64,000 bases of DNA. Origin: Veillonella sp. GTDB taxonomy: Bacteria; Bacillota; Negativicutes; Veillonellales; Veillonellaceae. Shown piece by piece: positions 42,005 to 51,572 of this stretch. The stretch covers positions 1,498,501-1,562,500 of the forward strand of contig NZ_JBGKFB010000001.1 of NCBI RefSeq assembly GCF_041333735.1, read 5' to 3'. Position numbers and translations under genes: made by a program. The notes under the pieces were generated by a model that was not told where the DNA came from, did not search any database, and was given only the letters and a program-made list of their open reading frames with translations. Positions within the stretch are counted from its first letter, which is position 1, and each line of letters starts with the position of its first letter.

Positions 42005-42871
42005 ATGAGTACATCTATGACAAAGGAAATACAAGAAAAAGAGCTTGCTATGTTGCTGTACTTTAAAGAGTTTTGCGACAAACATAATTTGCGCTTTTAC
42101 CTCTGTGGCGGTGGTCTCATTGGGGCTATACGTCATAATGGCTTTATCCCTTGGGATGATGATTTAGATTTATTTATGCCACGTCCCGATTATGAAAAAT
42201 TAGCTGAATTATGGCCTAAATATGCAGATACAGAACGGTATACTTATTGTCGAACTGATCGAAATCATATCTATCATGATGCGGGTGCTTCTATTCGAGA
42301 TAACAACACGACATTTATTAATCGTCATAGTATGCACGAAGATATTTGTCATGGTTTGGCTCTTGAAATTATGCCTATTGATGGATGTGCACCAGGAAAA
42401 ATTAGTCGTACACTGCAATTGATGTGGGCCATGACCTTTGCACTTTTTAATGCTCAACGATTGCCTGATAATAAAGGACCGATGTATCGTGCATTAGCAG
42501 GATGTATTTACAAGGTATTTTCTAGTCAGTCGTTACGTTATCATATTTGGAGTTTTGCGGAAAAGCAAATGACTAAATACGATTTCAATACGAGTAAGGA
42601 GTGTACTGAACTAATTGGTAGTTTGAAAGGGATGAAGTTGCGTCATCCTCGAGAAGACTTCGAATCTGTTGTATATAAGGACTTTGAAGGTCATCAAATA
42701 CCAGTTATGAAAGGGTATGAAAGATATTTGCGTCTCATTTGGGGCGATTATATGCAATTACCTCCAGTAGAACAGCGCGTAGCTAAACATGATGCTGTAT
42801 TTGCTGATTTGCATACACCTTACAAGGAGTATAGAGGCAAACATTATGCCAAAAACGAAGCTCAACCTTAA
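42005..42871 (+). CDS. LicD-family phosphotransferase
   Basis: A 288-residue protein with the LicD nucleotidyltransferase-fold core: LCGGGLIGAIRHNGFIPWDD then DLDLFMPRPDYEKL (the DDD metal motif), and later GLALEIMPIDGC. LicD proteins transfer phosphocholine or other phospho-alcohols from CDP-activated donors onto glycans. I use the ATG at 42005 (AAAGAGG upstream); a TTG-initiated form at 41990 is less likely. The next two genes encode a cytidylyltransferase and an SDR protein, which would supply a CDP-linked donor. Confidence 0.9.
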   Translation: MSTSMTKEIQEKELAMLLYFKEFCDKHNLRFYLCGGGLIGAIRHNGFIPWDDDLDLFMPRPDYEKLAELWPKYADTERYTYCRTDRNHIYHDAGASIRDNNTTFINRHSMHEDICHGLALEIMPIDGCAPGKISRTLQLMWAMTFALFNAQRLPDNKGPMYRALAGCIYKVFSSQSLRYHIWSFAEKQMTKYDFNTSKECTELIGSLKGMKLRHPREDFESVVYKDFEGHQIPVMKGYERYLRLIWGDYMQLPPVEQRVAKHDAVFADLHTPYKEYRGKHYAKNEAQP

Positions 42872-42880
42872 GGAGGGCCT

Positions 42881-43603
42881 ATGAAACGAATAGCAGTAAT
42901 CTTTGCGGGTGGCGTAGGTGCTCGTATGAATAACAGCAAGACGCCAAAACAGTTTCTTGAATGGAACGGTAGACCTATTTTGATACAAACTTTAGATGTA
43001 TTTGAACAAACGGACTTAATTGATGGCATTGTTCTAGCCTGCAAAGCAGAGTGGATTGATCACACCAAGAACCTCATCAAAGAGGCTGGTTTAAAAAAGG
43101 TTCTATCCATTGTTCCAGGTGGAGAAAGTGCTTTAGATTCTCAATATAATGGATTGGCAGAAGCGAAGCGTTTATTTCCTAATGAAGATGTTACCGTATT
43201 GATTCACGATGGTGTTAGACCGCTTGTAGATAAGGAAACAATAGAGAGAAATATCGAATCTGTAGAAACAAAGGGGTCTGCTATCACTGTTACACCTGCT
43301 ATTGAAACCGTTATGATTACAGATAATGGTTCTATCAATCGAATATTAAATCGTAGTCAATGCCTTATGGCAAAAGCACCTCAAAGCTTTAAACTAGACG
43401 ATATTCTATCGGTTCATGATCGAGCAAAAGCAGAAGGTACTCATAATTTTATAGACTCTGCGTCCATGATGATGCATTATGGCTACACTCTATATCCAGT
43501 ATTAGGGGAGACGGAAAATATAAAGATTACGACACCATCTGATTATTATATGTTCACAGGTATTATTAAGAACCGCGAATTAGGAGGATTACAAGATGAG
43601 TAA
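42881..43603 (+). CDS. IspD/TarI-like cytidylyltransferase
   Basis: A 240-residue cytidylyltransferase. The N-terminal IFAGGVGARM is the nucleotide-binding motif. PKQFLEWNGRPILIQTLDVF, LIHDGVRPLVDKETI and APQSFKLDDIL are shared by IspD and TarI. Its place between licD and an SDR gene, in a capsule locus, favours ribitol- or glycerol-type phosphate activation (TarI/Bcs1-like) over isoprenoid synthesis. Sequence alone does not decide. AGGAGG precedes the ATG, and it overlaps the next gene by 8 bp. Confidence 0.85.
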   Translation: MKRIAVIFAGGVGARMNNSKTPKQFLEWNGRPILIQTLDVFEQTDLIDGIVLACKAEWIDHTKNLIKEAGLKKVLSIVPGGESALDSQYNGLAEAKRLFPNEDVTVLIHDGVRPLVDKETIERNIESVETKGSAITVTPAIETVMITDNGSINRILNRSQCLMAKAPQSFKLDDILSVHDRAKAEGTHNFIDSASMMMHYGYTLYPVLGETENIKITTPSDYYMFTGIIKNRELGGLQDE

Positions 43604-44645
43604 TTCCGTTATTAAACGCGAGTTAGCAGCTTTACTACAAGATAAAGAGTACTTTGATTTCCTCTGCCATCAGCGTGTTTTAGTGACAGGTGCGACGGGA
43701 CTCATTGGCTCTATGTTTATAAAACTGCTTATACTTGCCAATGAGACATATAATCTGGATATAAAGGTAATAGGCCATGTTCGTAGTCATGACAAAGCAC
43801 AGGCTATTCTAGGTGACTATTTAGATAATGATTCTATTACACTTATCGATGGTTCTTTAGAATCTATTGATGTGCCTTGTGACTATATTTTACATGGTGC
43901 AGCACCAACACAATCTAAGTTCTTTATGGAGCATCCTGTAGAAACGATTCGTACTTCGATTCATGGTACGGAAGCTATGCTTGAACTAGGCCGTCATAAA
44001 ACGGTAAAGAAACTTGTATACCTATCGAGCATGGAACAGTATGGTGTGCCTTATGAATCTGGACAAGTAATGACTGAAGAACGATTAGGTTATTTAGATC
44101 ATTTAAATGTGCGTAGCTCTTATTCTGAAAGTAAGAGATTATGTGAGTGTTATTGTAAGTCCTATGCTGTAGAATTTGGAGTTCCTGCTGTTATAGCTAG
44201 ACTTGCTCAAACTTTTGGACCAGGTGTTCCAATTTCCGATAATCGCGTATTTATGCAATTCACTAAAAGTGCTCTAAAAAATGAAAATATTGTACTTCAT
44301 ACAAAGGGCGATTCTATGTCTAATTATTGCTATATTACGGATGCATTAACGGGCATTTTAACCCTTATGAAGGACGGCGAAGCTGGTGAAGCATACAATG
44401 TATGCCATGATGAGGAAACTCGCTCCATAGCAAGTATTGCGCATCTAGTAGCTACGCATGTAAGTCATGGAAAAAGTGAAGTAGTTTTTGACATTCCAGA
44501 AGATGTACAGGGTTTGGGATACGCACCGACAGTTCACATGTTCTTAAGCTCTAAGAAGTTGAAATCTTTAGGTTGGCAGCCTAAAGTGTCAATGGCACAA
44601 GCCTATGTAAGACTTGCAGAATATATCCAAGAGGAAGGCTTATGA
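43596..44645 (+). CDS. NAD-dependent epimerase/dehydratase (extended SDR), partner of the cytidylyltransferase
   Basis: A 349-residue extended SDR with VTGATGLIGSMF as Rossmann motif, LSSMEQYG, and a catalytic YSESK; also ARLAQTFGPGVP. It is not a close GalE or RmlB by eye. Overlapping start and stop with the cytidylyltransferase upstream and the glycosyltransferase downstream indicate co-translation. A role in making or modifying the CDP-linked group used by LicD is an inference; it could equally be a UDP-sugar epimerase. Confidence 0.8.
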   Translation: MSNSVIKRELAALLQDKEYFDFLCHQRVLVTGATGLIGSMFIKLLILANETYNLDIKVIGHVRSHDKAQAILGDYLDNDSITLIDGSLESIDVPCDYILHGAAPTQSKFFMEHPVETIRTSIHGTEAMLELGRHKTVKKLVYLSSMEQYGVPYESGQVMTEERLGYLDHLNVRSSYSESKRLCECYCKSYAVEFGVPAVIARLAQTFGPGVPISDNRVFMQFTKSALKNENIVLHTKGDSMSNYCYITDALTGILTLMKDGEAGEAYNVCHDEETRSIASIAHLVATHVSHGKSEVVFDIPEDVQGLGYAPTVHMFLSSKKLKSLGWQPKVSMAQAYVRLAEYIQEEGL

Positions 44646-45709
44646 AAAAGGAAATAATTATTGTTACCATCTCCCTCGGTAACGATGGGGCTGAACGCAT
44701 TTTAACAGAGTTAGCTCGTCAGTGGGTGCATGATGGTCACCATATTACGGTTATCCAAACAAGCCCTAATCGTTATGGTAATGAATATGCTTTAGAGGAA
44801 GGTATTGAACAAATTCAGATTCATACTACAAGCTCTAATAAAGTAATTCGCTTTATTCAGGAAATTAAAGAGCTGATCAAGATTTTGAAGACAAGAACTA
44901 ACGCAACATGCTTATCGTTTTTGTCAGCATCGAGCTTTATTCTCGCCATTAGCTCTTGGTTTGTGAAGAATCGCATCGTCTTTTCGGAGCGAAATAATCC
45001 GCGCAAGGTGCCTATTGGTTGGCATCAACAAGCATTGCGTAATTTTGCCTTTCGCTTTGCTGATGCGTTAGTATTCCAAACGGAGGATGCTCGTTCATAT
45101 TTCCCTGAATCTGTACAAAAGCGTGGTGTTATCATTCCAAATCCTATTAATGGTAAATTGCCACCACCAATTGAGGGGGAACGTGAAAAGACGATCGTTA
45201 CAGCTTGTCGATTACATCCTCAGAAGAACTTGCCTATGATGATCAATGCATTTAGTATGCTAGCAGATGAGTTCCCAGAGTATAAACTCGTCATTTATGG
45301 CCAAGGCGTTTTAGAGGATGAACTACGAGCTCAAATTAAGTCTCTTAATTTAGAGGATAGAATTTTATTGCCTGGCTTTGCTAGTAATATTTTAGAGAAG
45401 GTCGCACCTTGTTCTATGTATGTTTCGTCATCTGATTTTGAAGGTATTTCAAACTCTATGCTTGAAGCGTTAGGCATGGGCTTGCCTACAGTTGTTACAG
45501 ACTGTCCAGTAGGTGGGGCTCGTATGGTCATAACAAGTGGAGAGAATGGTATCTTGGTGCCTGTAGGAGATACACAGGCTATGTATGAAGCCATGCGTAG
45601 CGTTCTAAAAGATCCTGCACTAGCAGCTAAACTTTCCCGAGAAGCCATTAAGGTGCGTGACAAATTCCCACTATGCAAAATTGCTAAACGTTGGTTAGAT
45701 GTTTTATGA
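44642..45709 (+). CDS. Glycosyltransferase (GT4 family)
   Basis: A 355-residue GT-B enzyme. The N-terminal half has ISLGNDGAERILTELARQW (the Gly-rich acceptor region). The C-terminal half has TACRLHPQKNLPMMINAF and LVIYGQGVLEDELR, then PGFASNILE and SSSDFEGISNSMLEALGMGL, the E-x7-E motif of GT4. It adds a sugar to the lipid-linked repeat unit. Only one clear repeat-unit glycosyltransferase besides the priming enzyme is in the locus. Start overlaps the upstream stop (ATGA). Confidence 0.92.
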   Translation: MKKEIIIVTISLGNDGAERILTELARQWVHDGHHITVIQTSPNRYGNEYALEEGIEQIQIHTTSSNKVIRFIQEIKELIKILKTRTNATCLSFLSASSFILAISSWFVKNRIVFSERNNPRKVPIGWHQQALRNFAFRFADALVFQTEDARSYFPESVQKRGVIIPNPINGKLPPPIEGEREKTIVTACRLHPQKNLPMMINAFSMLADEFPEYKLVIYGQGVLEDELRAQIKSLNLEDRILLPGFASNILEKVAPCSMYVSSSDFEGISNSMLEALGMGLPTVVTDCPVGGARMVITSGENGILVPVGDTQAMYEAMRSVLKDPALAAKLSREAIKVRDKFPLCKIAKRWLDVL

Positions 45710-45728
45710 GTTGTAAGGAGGAGAACCA

Positions 45729-46970
45729 TTGAAGTTAAATATTACGGCTATTGCTGACCGCATGATATGGTTCATAACTCTAATTTTTTTAGTGTTGTCG
45801 TTGACCATTTCCTTTGCCCTTGGCGATGCGAATTATGGTGCTTATGTATTATTTGTATGCCTATTTGGACTTATTATTTGTTATCTCATTCGAGAGCGGG
45901 GAGTTATTAAATTTAGGCTTACTTGGTTGCATGGTTATATGCTCCTCTTCATTGGAGCCTGTTATCTGAGTACTATTAATGCTATAGAGCCATCTGTAGC
46001 ACTCAGTCGAAGCTTTGATATCGTCAAGATATTCTTTATGCTTATCATTCTATATATGTGCTATCAAGATAAAAAATCGGTAGACACATTATTAAAGATT
46101 GGTATGTGGACTGGCTATATAGTTTGTTTTTATACTGTATATTTCTATGGTTTAGATTATTTTATTACCGTTTTGTCATCTTCTGCTCGAATTGCCAATG
46201 ATGCATTAAATGCGAATACAGTAGGTTTATTAGGGGCCAATGCGATCGTTATGACATTGTATTATATGTTGTATGATCGTCCTCGTTGGTGGAATATTAT
46301 AGCCTTACCTACATTGGGAATTTTAGCGGCTACCGGCAGTCGTAAAGCGTTAGTGTTCGTTGTTGTTGGTACAGTCTTACTATTTGTATTTAAAAGTTTA
46401 CGCAGTGCTAATGTAGTGAATTCTATTGCTAAGATTATTGGGTCATTGTTAGCTCTTACTATCATTGGTATTGCAGTTTTACAATTGCCTATGTTTTCAG
46501 AGGTACTAGACCGTATGTCGAGTATGGTGGATGCCTTTTCTGGTACTGGTGGCGATTCATCAACTATTATCCGTATGGCTTTGGTTGATATTGGATGGGA
46601 TTTATTTTATCAATCCCCTATAACTGGGGTTGGCGTAAATAACCCTTCAGTATTTACCTATTTCGTATACGGTAAAGAGAATTACTACTTACATAATAAC
46701 TATATTGAACTATTAGCAGGTACAGGTGTAATTGGCTTATTGGCGTATTACTCAATGTATATATACATTGCCTATAACTTAATTCGTTATCGGAACTTTC
46801 ATAGTAATGAATACGTAATGGTACTGATTCTATTCCTTTCTCAAATTGTTATGGATATGGGCATGGTTTCTTATGAAAGTAAAAGTACATATTTTTATAT
46901 GATGATGTTTTATTTAGAGGTGCAATTGCTCCGGAAAGGACGTAAAAATGAAGCTCAGCAAGTTGTGTAA
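45729..46970 (+). CDS. O-antigen ligase/polymerase (Wzy-like)
   Basis: A 413-residue, strongly hydrophobic protein with about ten to twelve membrane segments. A large loop (~265-325) contains SSTIIRMALVDIGWDLFYQS and ITGVGVNNPSVFTYF, then the LHNNYIELLAGTGVIGLLAY motif of the Wzy/WaaL family. It would polymerise repeat units in the periplasm. The start is a TTG at 45729 with AAGGAGGAG upstream. It overlaps the ATP-grasp gene by 23 bp. Confidence 0.9.
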   Translation: MKLNITAIADRMIWFITLIFLVLSLTISFALGDANYGAYVLFVCLFGLIICYLIRERGVIKFRLTWLHGYMLLFIGACYLSTINAIEPSVALSRSFDIVKIFFMLIILYMCYQDKKSVDTLLKIGMWTGYIVCFYTVYFYGLDYFITVLSSSARIANDALNANTVGLLGANAIVMTLYYMLYDRPRWWNIIALPTLGILAATGSRKALVFVVVGTVLLFVFKSLRSANVVNSIAKIIGSLLALTIIGIAVLQLPMFSEVLDRMSSMVDAFSGTGGDSSTIIRMALVDIGWDLFYQSPITGVGVNNPSVFTYFVYGKENYYLHNNYIELLAGTGVIGLLAYYSMYIYIAYNLIRYRNFHSNEYVMVLILFLSQIVMDMGMVSYESKSTYFYMMMFYLEVQLLRKGRKNEAQQVV

Positions 46971-47880
46971 AGTTGGCATGTCCTTTTTAACAAAACCTTA
47001 CTATCGCACGAGAGTATTGATCAAATTAGGTTATTATGACTCTTTATCTGATGAAGAGTTTTTAAAGAAGGTATTTCCTAAATACATGGGATATCCTTTA
47101 GATTTAGAGAATCCAAAAACTTTCAGCGAAAAGTTACAATGGCTAAAGGTTAATTATAGAGAGCCTGTACAAACGGTCATGGTAGATAAGCATGAGGCTA
47201 AAAATTTTATTGCTCACCGTGTAGGTGATCAATATATAATTCCCACCCTTGCTGTTTGGAACTCCGTAGAGGATATTGATTTTGATGCGTTGCCTAATCA
47301 GTTTGTGTTGAAGTGTACACATGATAGTGGGGGCATCGTTATTTGTAAAGATAAGTCATCCCTTGATCGGGAAGCCGCCAAAGCTAAATTAAGAACATCC
47401 TTAAAACGGGACTATTCACGTATTGCTAGGGAGTGGCCTTATAAGGAGGTTCCTCGTCGGATTATCGCAGAGGAATACTTATCTGAATTAGGTAGCAATG
47501 AAATCTTAGATTATAAGATGTATTGTTTCCACGGTGAACCAAAGATGACAGTAGTTTGTTCTGACCGTTTTTCTAAAACTGGAACGCGTATGAACTTCTA
47601 TGATATTGATTGGAAACCTATGGGTATTCATTTTGGTCATTATCCACCGTTGCCAACAGAGTTCCCGAGACCTGAAACATATGATGAGATGTTAAGACTT
47701 GCTACGGAACTTAGTAAAGACTGCCCGTTTTTACGTGTTGATTTCTATGAAATAAAGGGACGACTGTATATTGGAGAGTTAACGTTCTTCCCTGGTGCGG
47801 GATTAGAACAGTTTCGTCCTATATCAAAAGATTATGAATTGGGAGAGTGGTTACACCTTGAAACTGTACATCGGAGCTGA
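46948..47880 (+). CDS. TupA-like ATP-grasp protein
   Basis: A 310-residue protein. The LENPKTFSEKLQWLKVNYRE, MVDKHEAKNFIAHRVGDQYI and PNQFVLKCTHDSGGIVICKD stretches define the TupA/ATP-grasp glycan-modification family. The ATP-grasp acid residues recur in IIAEEYLSE and LRVDFYEIKGRLYIGELTFF. Members are thought to form amide bonds between sugar acids and amino acids or peptides. Here it pairs with a CapA-like gene and a UDP-GlcA pathway, so an amino-acyl or glutamyl uronic acid is a reasonable hypothesis. Confidence 0.85.
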   Translation: MKLSKLCKVGMSFLTKPYYRTRVLIKLGYYDSLSDEEFLKKVFPKYMGYPLDLENPKTFSEKLQWLKVNYREPVQTVMVDKHEAKNFIAHRVGDQYIIPTLAVWNSVEDIDFDALPNQFVLKCTHDSGGIVICKDKSSLDREAAKAKLRTSLKRDYSRIAREWPYKEVPRRIIAEEYLSELGSNEILDYKMYCFHGEPKMTVVCSDRFSKTGTRMNFYDIDWKPMGIHFGHYPPLPTEFPRPETYDEMLRLATELSKDCPFLRVDFYEIKGRLYIGELTFFPGAGLEQFRPISKDYELGEWLHLETVHRS

Positions 47881-48997
47881 TTTTGTTCCTACGGATATAA
47901 ATAGAGTATTATTTGAAACTGGTAATATAGAAGCTTTAGTTGGTAAAGAATTATTAGGACTCTTTAAGCAATCTGATTTAAATGTGTTTAATCTAGAGGT
48001 ACCCTTAACTGATGCATCTACACCGATTGATAAATTTGGTAATAATTTAAAGTCGCCTACGAAAACAATATACGGTTATAAGGCTTTAGAACCTATATTT
48101 TTAACACTGGCTAATAATCACTCCTTAGACCATGGTGTGGAAGGCTTAACTACTACATTGGAGTTATTAAAAAAGCATGATATTAAAAATGCCGGTGCTG
48201 GTGCTAATGTAAAGGAAGCTAAAAAGCCGTTTATCTTTGAAAAGGACGGTATACGCATAGGGTTTTATATGTGTGCAGAACATGAGTTTACCGTTGCCTC
48301 TTGTCATACAATGGGGGCCAATCCCTTTGATGTATTAGAAAGCTTTGATGATGTTGAAGCACTAAAGAAGACCTGTGATTATGTCATCGTTTTATATCAT
48401 GGTGGGAAGGAATTTTATCGCTATCCATCACCAATGCTACAGAGATATTGCCGTAAATTTGTTGATAAAGGGGCAGACCTTGTCGTTTGTCAACATAGTC
48501 ATTGTATAGGCTCTCGTGAAGACTATGGCAATGGGACTATTATTTATGGTCAAGGTAACTTTATCTTTAACTCCGAATTCTATATACAGCATAAGGAGTT
48601 TGTTAAAGACTCTTTATTAATCAATGTAGAGGCAACAAAGGATAGTTTTATTATCTCTGAAGTGCCAATTCGTAGTACGGAAATGGGAACGCGTTTAGCT
48701 ACTGAGTCAGAAGCAGATGAAACTTTGACAGCCTATAAACAACGAAGTGAACACATTAGAGATGCTCATTTTGTAGTACAAGCCTATAAAGATTTTGCCG
48801 ATACACATGTAAAGCGTTATTTACGTGAATTTATTGGTAGATCATTTATTATACGTGCAATCAATGCATTATTTGGTCGAAAATTAATGCAACTCCTATT
48901 AGGAAAAACAAGTTATTTGGCAATCCAAAACTACTTAGAATGTGAAGCTCACCATGAATTATTCTTGCGGGGCATTAAGAATATCAATAGAAAATAA
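47858..48997 (+). CDS. CapA-family metallophosphatase-fold protein
   Basis: A 379-residue PgsA/CapA family protein. Motif order: LYIGADFVPTDIN, VFNLEVPLTD, LANNHSLDHGVEGL, LYHGGKEFYR and QHSHCIGSRED, then YGQGNFIFN. I prefer the TTG at 47858: GGGAGAG is spaced 10 bases before it and the protein then starts in the family manner. An ATG at 47834 would extend the frame by eight residues. It overlaps the TupA gene by 23 bp. CapA in Bacillus is part of poly-gamma-glutamate synthesis; no CapB/C homologues are here, so the role is unclear. Confidence 0.8.
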   Translation: MKLYIGADFVPTDINRVLFETGNIEALVGKELLGLFKQSDLNVFNLEVPLTDASTPIDKFGNNLKSPTKTIYGYKALEPIFLTLANNHSLDHGVEGLTTTLELLKKHDIKNAGAGANVKEAKKPFIFEKDGIRIGFYMCAEHEFTVASCHTMGANPFDVLESFDDVEALKKTCDYVIVLYHGGKEFYRYPSPMLQRYCRKFVDKGADLVVCQHSHCIGSREDYGNGTIIYGQGNFIFNSEFYIQHKEFVKDSLLINVEATKDSFIISEVPIRSTEMGTRLATESEADETLTAYKQRSEHIRDAHFVVQAYKDFADTHVKRYLREFIGRSFIIRAINALFGRKLMQLLLGKTSYLAIQNYLECEAHHELFLRGIKNINRK

Positions 48998-50448
48998 TGG
49001 ATACTAAAATAGTAGCTGCTGCTAAATGGTCTGTCATAACAGAAGTTTTAGCAAAGCTTATTACACCACTAACAAATATAATATTGGCCCATATGCTAGC
49101 GCCTACGGCGTTTGGTATATTGGCAACGATTATGATGGTTATATCCTTTGCAGAGATGCTTGCTGATGCAGGATTTCAAAAGTTTCTTGTACAGCATGAA
49201 TTTGAAAGTGATAAAGAGAAACAGGAGGCTACAGATGTAGCTTTTATTGCCAACTTAGTGCTTTCTCTAGTCTTATGGGGGGCTATTATAGTCGGTCGTG
49301 ATGAGTTGGCTATATTGGTCGGTAATGATGGTTTAGGTATACCGTTAGCTGTAATGGGGGCCATGATTCCGCTATCTGCTTTTAGCAGTGTACAGATGGC
49401 ATTATACAGACGGGATTTTAATTTTAAGTTTCTTCTTAATATCCGGCTCATTACAATTCTAACGCCTATATTGATATCGATACCTATGGCACTCATGGGA
49501 TATGACTATTGGTCGTTAATCGCCGGTATGTTAGGGGCTCAGTTGTTTACGGCTTTGGCCTTATTAAAGAGCAGGAAGAATCAAATCCATTTATTCTTTA
49601 GTGGGCAGGTCTTTATGAAGATGTTCAGCTATAGTGCATGGTCACTAGCAGAGGCATTTTCAATATGGCTTACCGCTTGGGTGGATACCTTCATTATTAG
49701 TCGCTTCTTAGACGCCTATTATTTAGGAATATACAAAATGCCTATGGCTATTGTAACGACTGTTATGGCTATGGCCACTTCATCATTGGCACCGGTTTTA
49801 TTTGCAGCCTTAAGTCGAGTTCAGAATGATCAACAAGCATTTTCAAATACATTCTTTACCTTCCAACGCTATATGGCTCTATTCTTAGTGCCTATAGGGG
49901 TGGGATTGTTTGTATTCCAAGATTTTGTTGTGAATCTATTGCTGGGACCACAATGGAAATTGGCAGGTATCGTATTAGGTTCTTGGGCATTAAGCTCAGC
50001 TATTATGACTGTTACGGCTAATCTCATTTCCGAAATATTTCGTGCAAAAGGAGTTCCTAATTTATCATTCTGGACTCAAATATTACATTTAGTTGTATTA
50101 ATACCAGTCATTTATATTTGTATTCAGTATGACTTTAGTACATTTGTCTATGCTCGCTCAATAGTACGCATGGAAATGTTAATGGTTGCTATGATTTTCT
50201 TAGCATTATTTATACATATGAGTGCTCTCCGGGTGATTACTAATATAGGTGTATATCTAGTTACCGCATCTATTGTTGGCGCTATTGCGTATAGTGTTTT
50301 ACATATATATGATGCGGTGTGGTGGACTATAGTTTGTATGATGTTATGCGTAATACTATATGTGGTTATTTTATGTATCATTCCATCTGAGCGTACCATT
50401 ATTACTTCTGGCGTTAATAAAGTGTTACGTAAAGTAAGACGCTCATAA
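48997..50448 (+). CDS. Oligosaccharide flippase (Wzx-like, MATE/MVF fold)
   Basis: A 483-residue polytopic protein with about 14 membrane helices. The N-terminal AKWSVITEVLAKLITPLTNI and MLAPTAFGILATIMMVISFAEMLADAGF are characteristic of the Wzx/PST flippases. It moves Und-PP-linked repeats across the inner membrane. Its ATG overlaps the CapA stop by one base. With Wzy, Wzz and Wza, this completes a Wzy-dependent pathway. Confidence 0.92.
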   Translation: MDTKIVAAAKWSVITEVLAKLITPLTNIILAHMLAPTAFGILATIMMVISFAEMLADAGFQKFLVQHEFESDKEKQEATDVAFIANLVLSLVLWGAIIVGRDELAILVGNDGLGIPLAVMGAMIPLSAFSSVQMALYRRDFNFKFLLNIRLITILTPILISIPMALMGYDYWSLIAGMLGAQLFTALALLKSRKNQIHLFFSGQVFMKMFSYSAWSLAEAFSIWLTAWVDTFIISRFLDAYYLGIYKMPMAIVTTVMAMATSSLAPVLFAALSRVQNDQQAFSNTFFTFQRYMALFLVPIGVGLFVFQDFVVNLLLGPQWKLAGIVLGSWALSSAIMTVTANLISEIFRAKGVPNLSFWTQILHLVVLIPVIYICIQYDFSTFVYARSIVRMEMLMVAMIFLALFIHMSALRVITNIGVYLVTASIVGAIAYSVLHIYDAVWWTIVCMMLCVILYVVILCIIPSERTIITSGVNKVLRKVRRS

Positions 50449-50474
50449 TTAACAGAACTATGAAAGGAGTACAT

Positions 50475-51572
50475 ATGCTTTCAAAAAATGTAGATTTAAA
50501 CAATACGGTGATCCTAGTAACGGGAGCCGCTGGATTTGTAGGGGCTAATCTCGTTATGTCCCTTTTATCTGAAGCAGAAGGAACTCAAATTATCGGCATA
50601 GATTCTGTTAATGATTACTATGACGTGGCTTTAAAGGATTATCGTTTGCAACAAATTGATGAGATGAGCAAAGATAATAAAAATACGTGGATCTTTAAAA
50701 AAGGTAATATTGCAGATAAGGCTTTTATTGAAGAAATCTTTTATACCTATAAACCACGTGTTGTTGTTAACTTAGCAGCACAAGCTGGTGTTCGTTACTC
50801 TATTACAAACCCAGATGCTTATATCGAGTCTAATATTATTGGTTTCTACAATATATTAGAGGCTTGTCGTCATTCGTATGATAACGGTGAAAGTGGAGTA
50901 GAGCATTTAGTCTATGCATCATCTTCTTCCGTATACGGTGCGAATAAACAAATCCCATACTCTACAGAGCATAAAGTAGATAACCCAGTTTCTCTGTATG
51001 CGGCTACTAAAAAATCAAATGAATTATTGGCTTATTCGTATGCCAAGTTATATAACATTCCTAGTACAGGGCTTCGTTTCTTCACTGTGTACGGTCCAGC
51101 AGGTCGTCCAGATATGGCATACTTTGGCTTTACTAATACGTTGCGGAACGGTGGCACTATAAAAATCTTTAACTATGGTAACTGTAAACGTGACTTTACC
51201 TATATCGATGATATAGTAGAGGGCGTATCTAAGGTAATGTGTGCAGCTCCAGAACGTCGCAACGGTGCCGATGGTTTACCGGTTCCTCCGTATGCTATTT
51301 ATAATATTGGCAATAGTCATCCTGAAAATCTTCTAGATTTTGTGCGTATTCTTTCAGAGGAATTAGTTGCTGCGGGCGTATTACCAGAGGATTATAATTT
51401 TGAAGACCATAAAGAATTAGTGGCGATGCAACCAGGCGATGTACCTGTTACCTATGCAGATACAAGTGCTCTAGAAGAAGATTTTGGATTCAAGCCAAAT
51501 ACATCTTTACGTGAAGGGTTACGGAAATTTGCTATATGGTATAAAGCGTTTTACATGACGGAGGGCAAATAA
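50475..51572 (+). CDS. UDP-glucuronate 4-epimerase-like SDR
   Basis: A 365-residue SDR. LVTGAAGFVGANLVMSLL is the Rossmann motif, YASSSSVYGANKQIPYS is typical of GlcA epimerases (CapI/GAE), the catalytic SLYAATKKSNELLAY follows, then RFFTVYGPAGRPDMA. It converts UDP-GlcA to UDP-GalA. I use the ATG at 50475 (AAAGGAG 10 bases upstream); a 50460 ATG lies in the ribosome site. The next gene (Ugd) makes its substrate. Confidence 0.93.
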   Translation: MLSKNVDLNNTVILVTGAAGFVGANLVMSLLSEAEGTQIIGIDSVNDYYDVALKDYRLQQIDEMSKDNKNTWIFKKGNIADKAFIEEIFYTYKPRVVVNLAAQAGVRYSITNPDAYIESNIIGFYNILEACRHSYDNGESGVEHLVYASSSSVYGANKQIPYSTEHKVDNPVSLYAATKKSNELLAYSYAKLYNIPSTGLRFFTVYGPAGRPDMAYFGFTNTLRNGGTIKIFNYGNCKRDFTYIDDIVEGVSKVMCAAPERRNGADGLPVPPYAIYNIGNSHPENLLDFVRILSEELVAAGVLPEDYNFEDHKELVAMQPGDVPVTYADTSALEEDFGFKPNTSLREGLRKFAIWYKAFYMTEGK

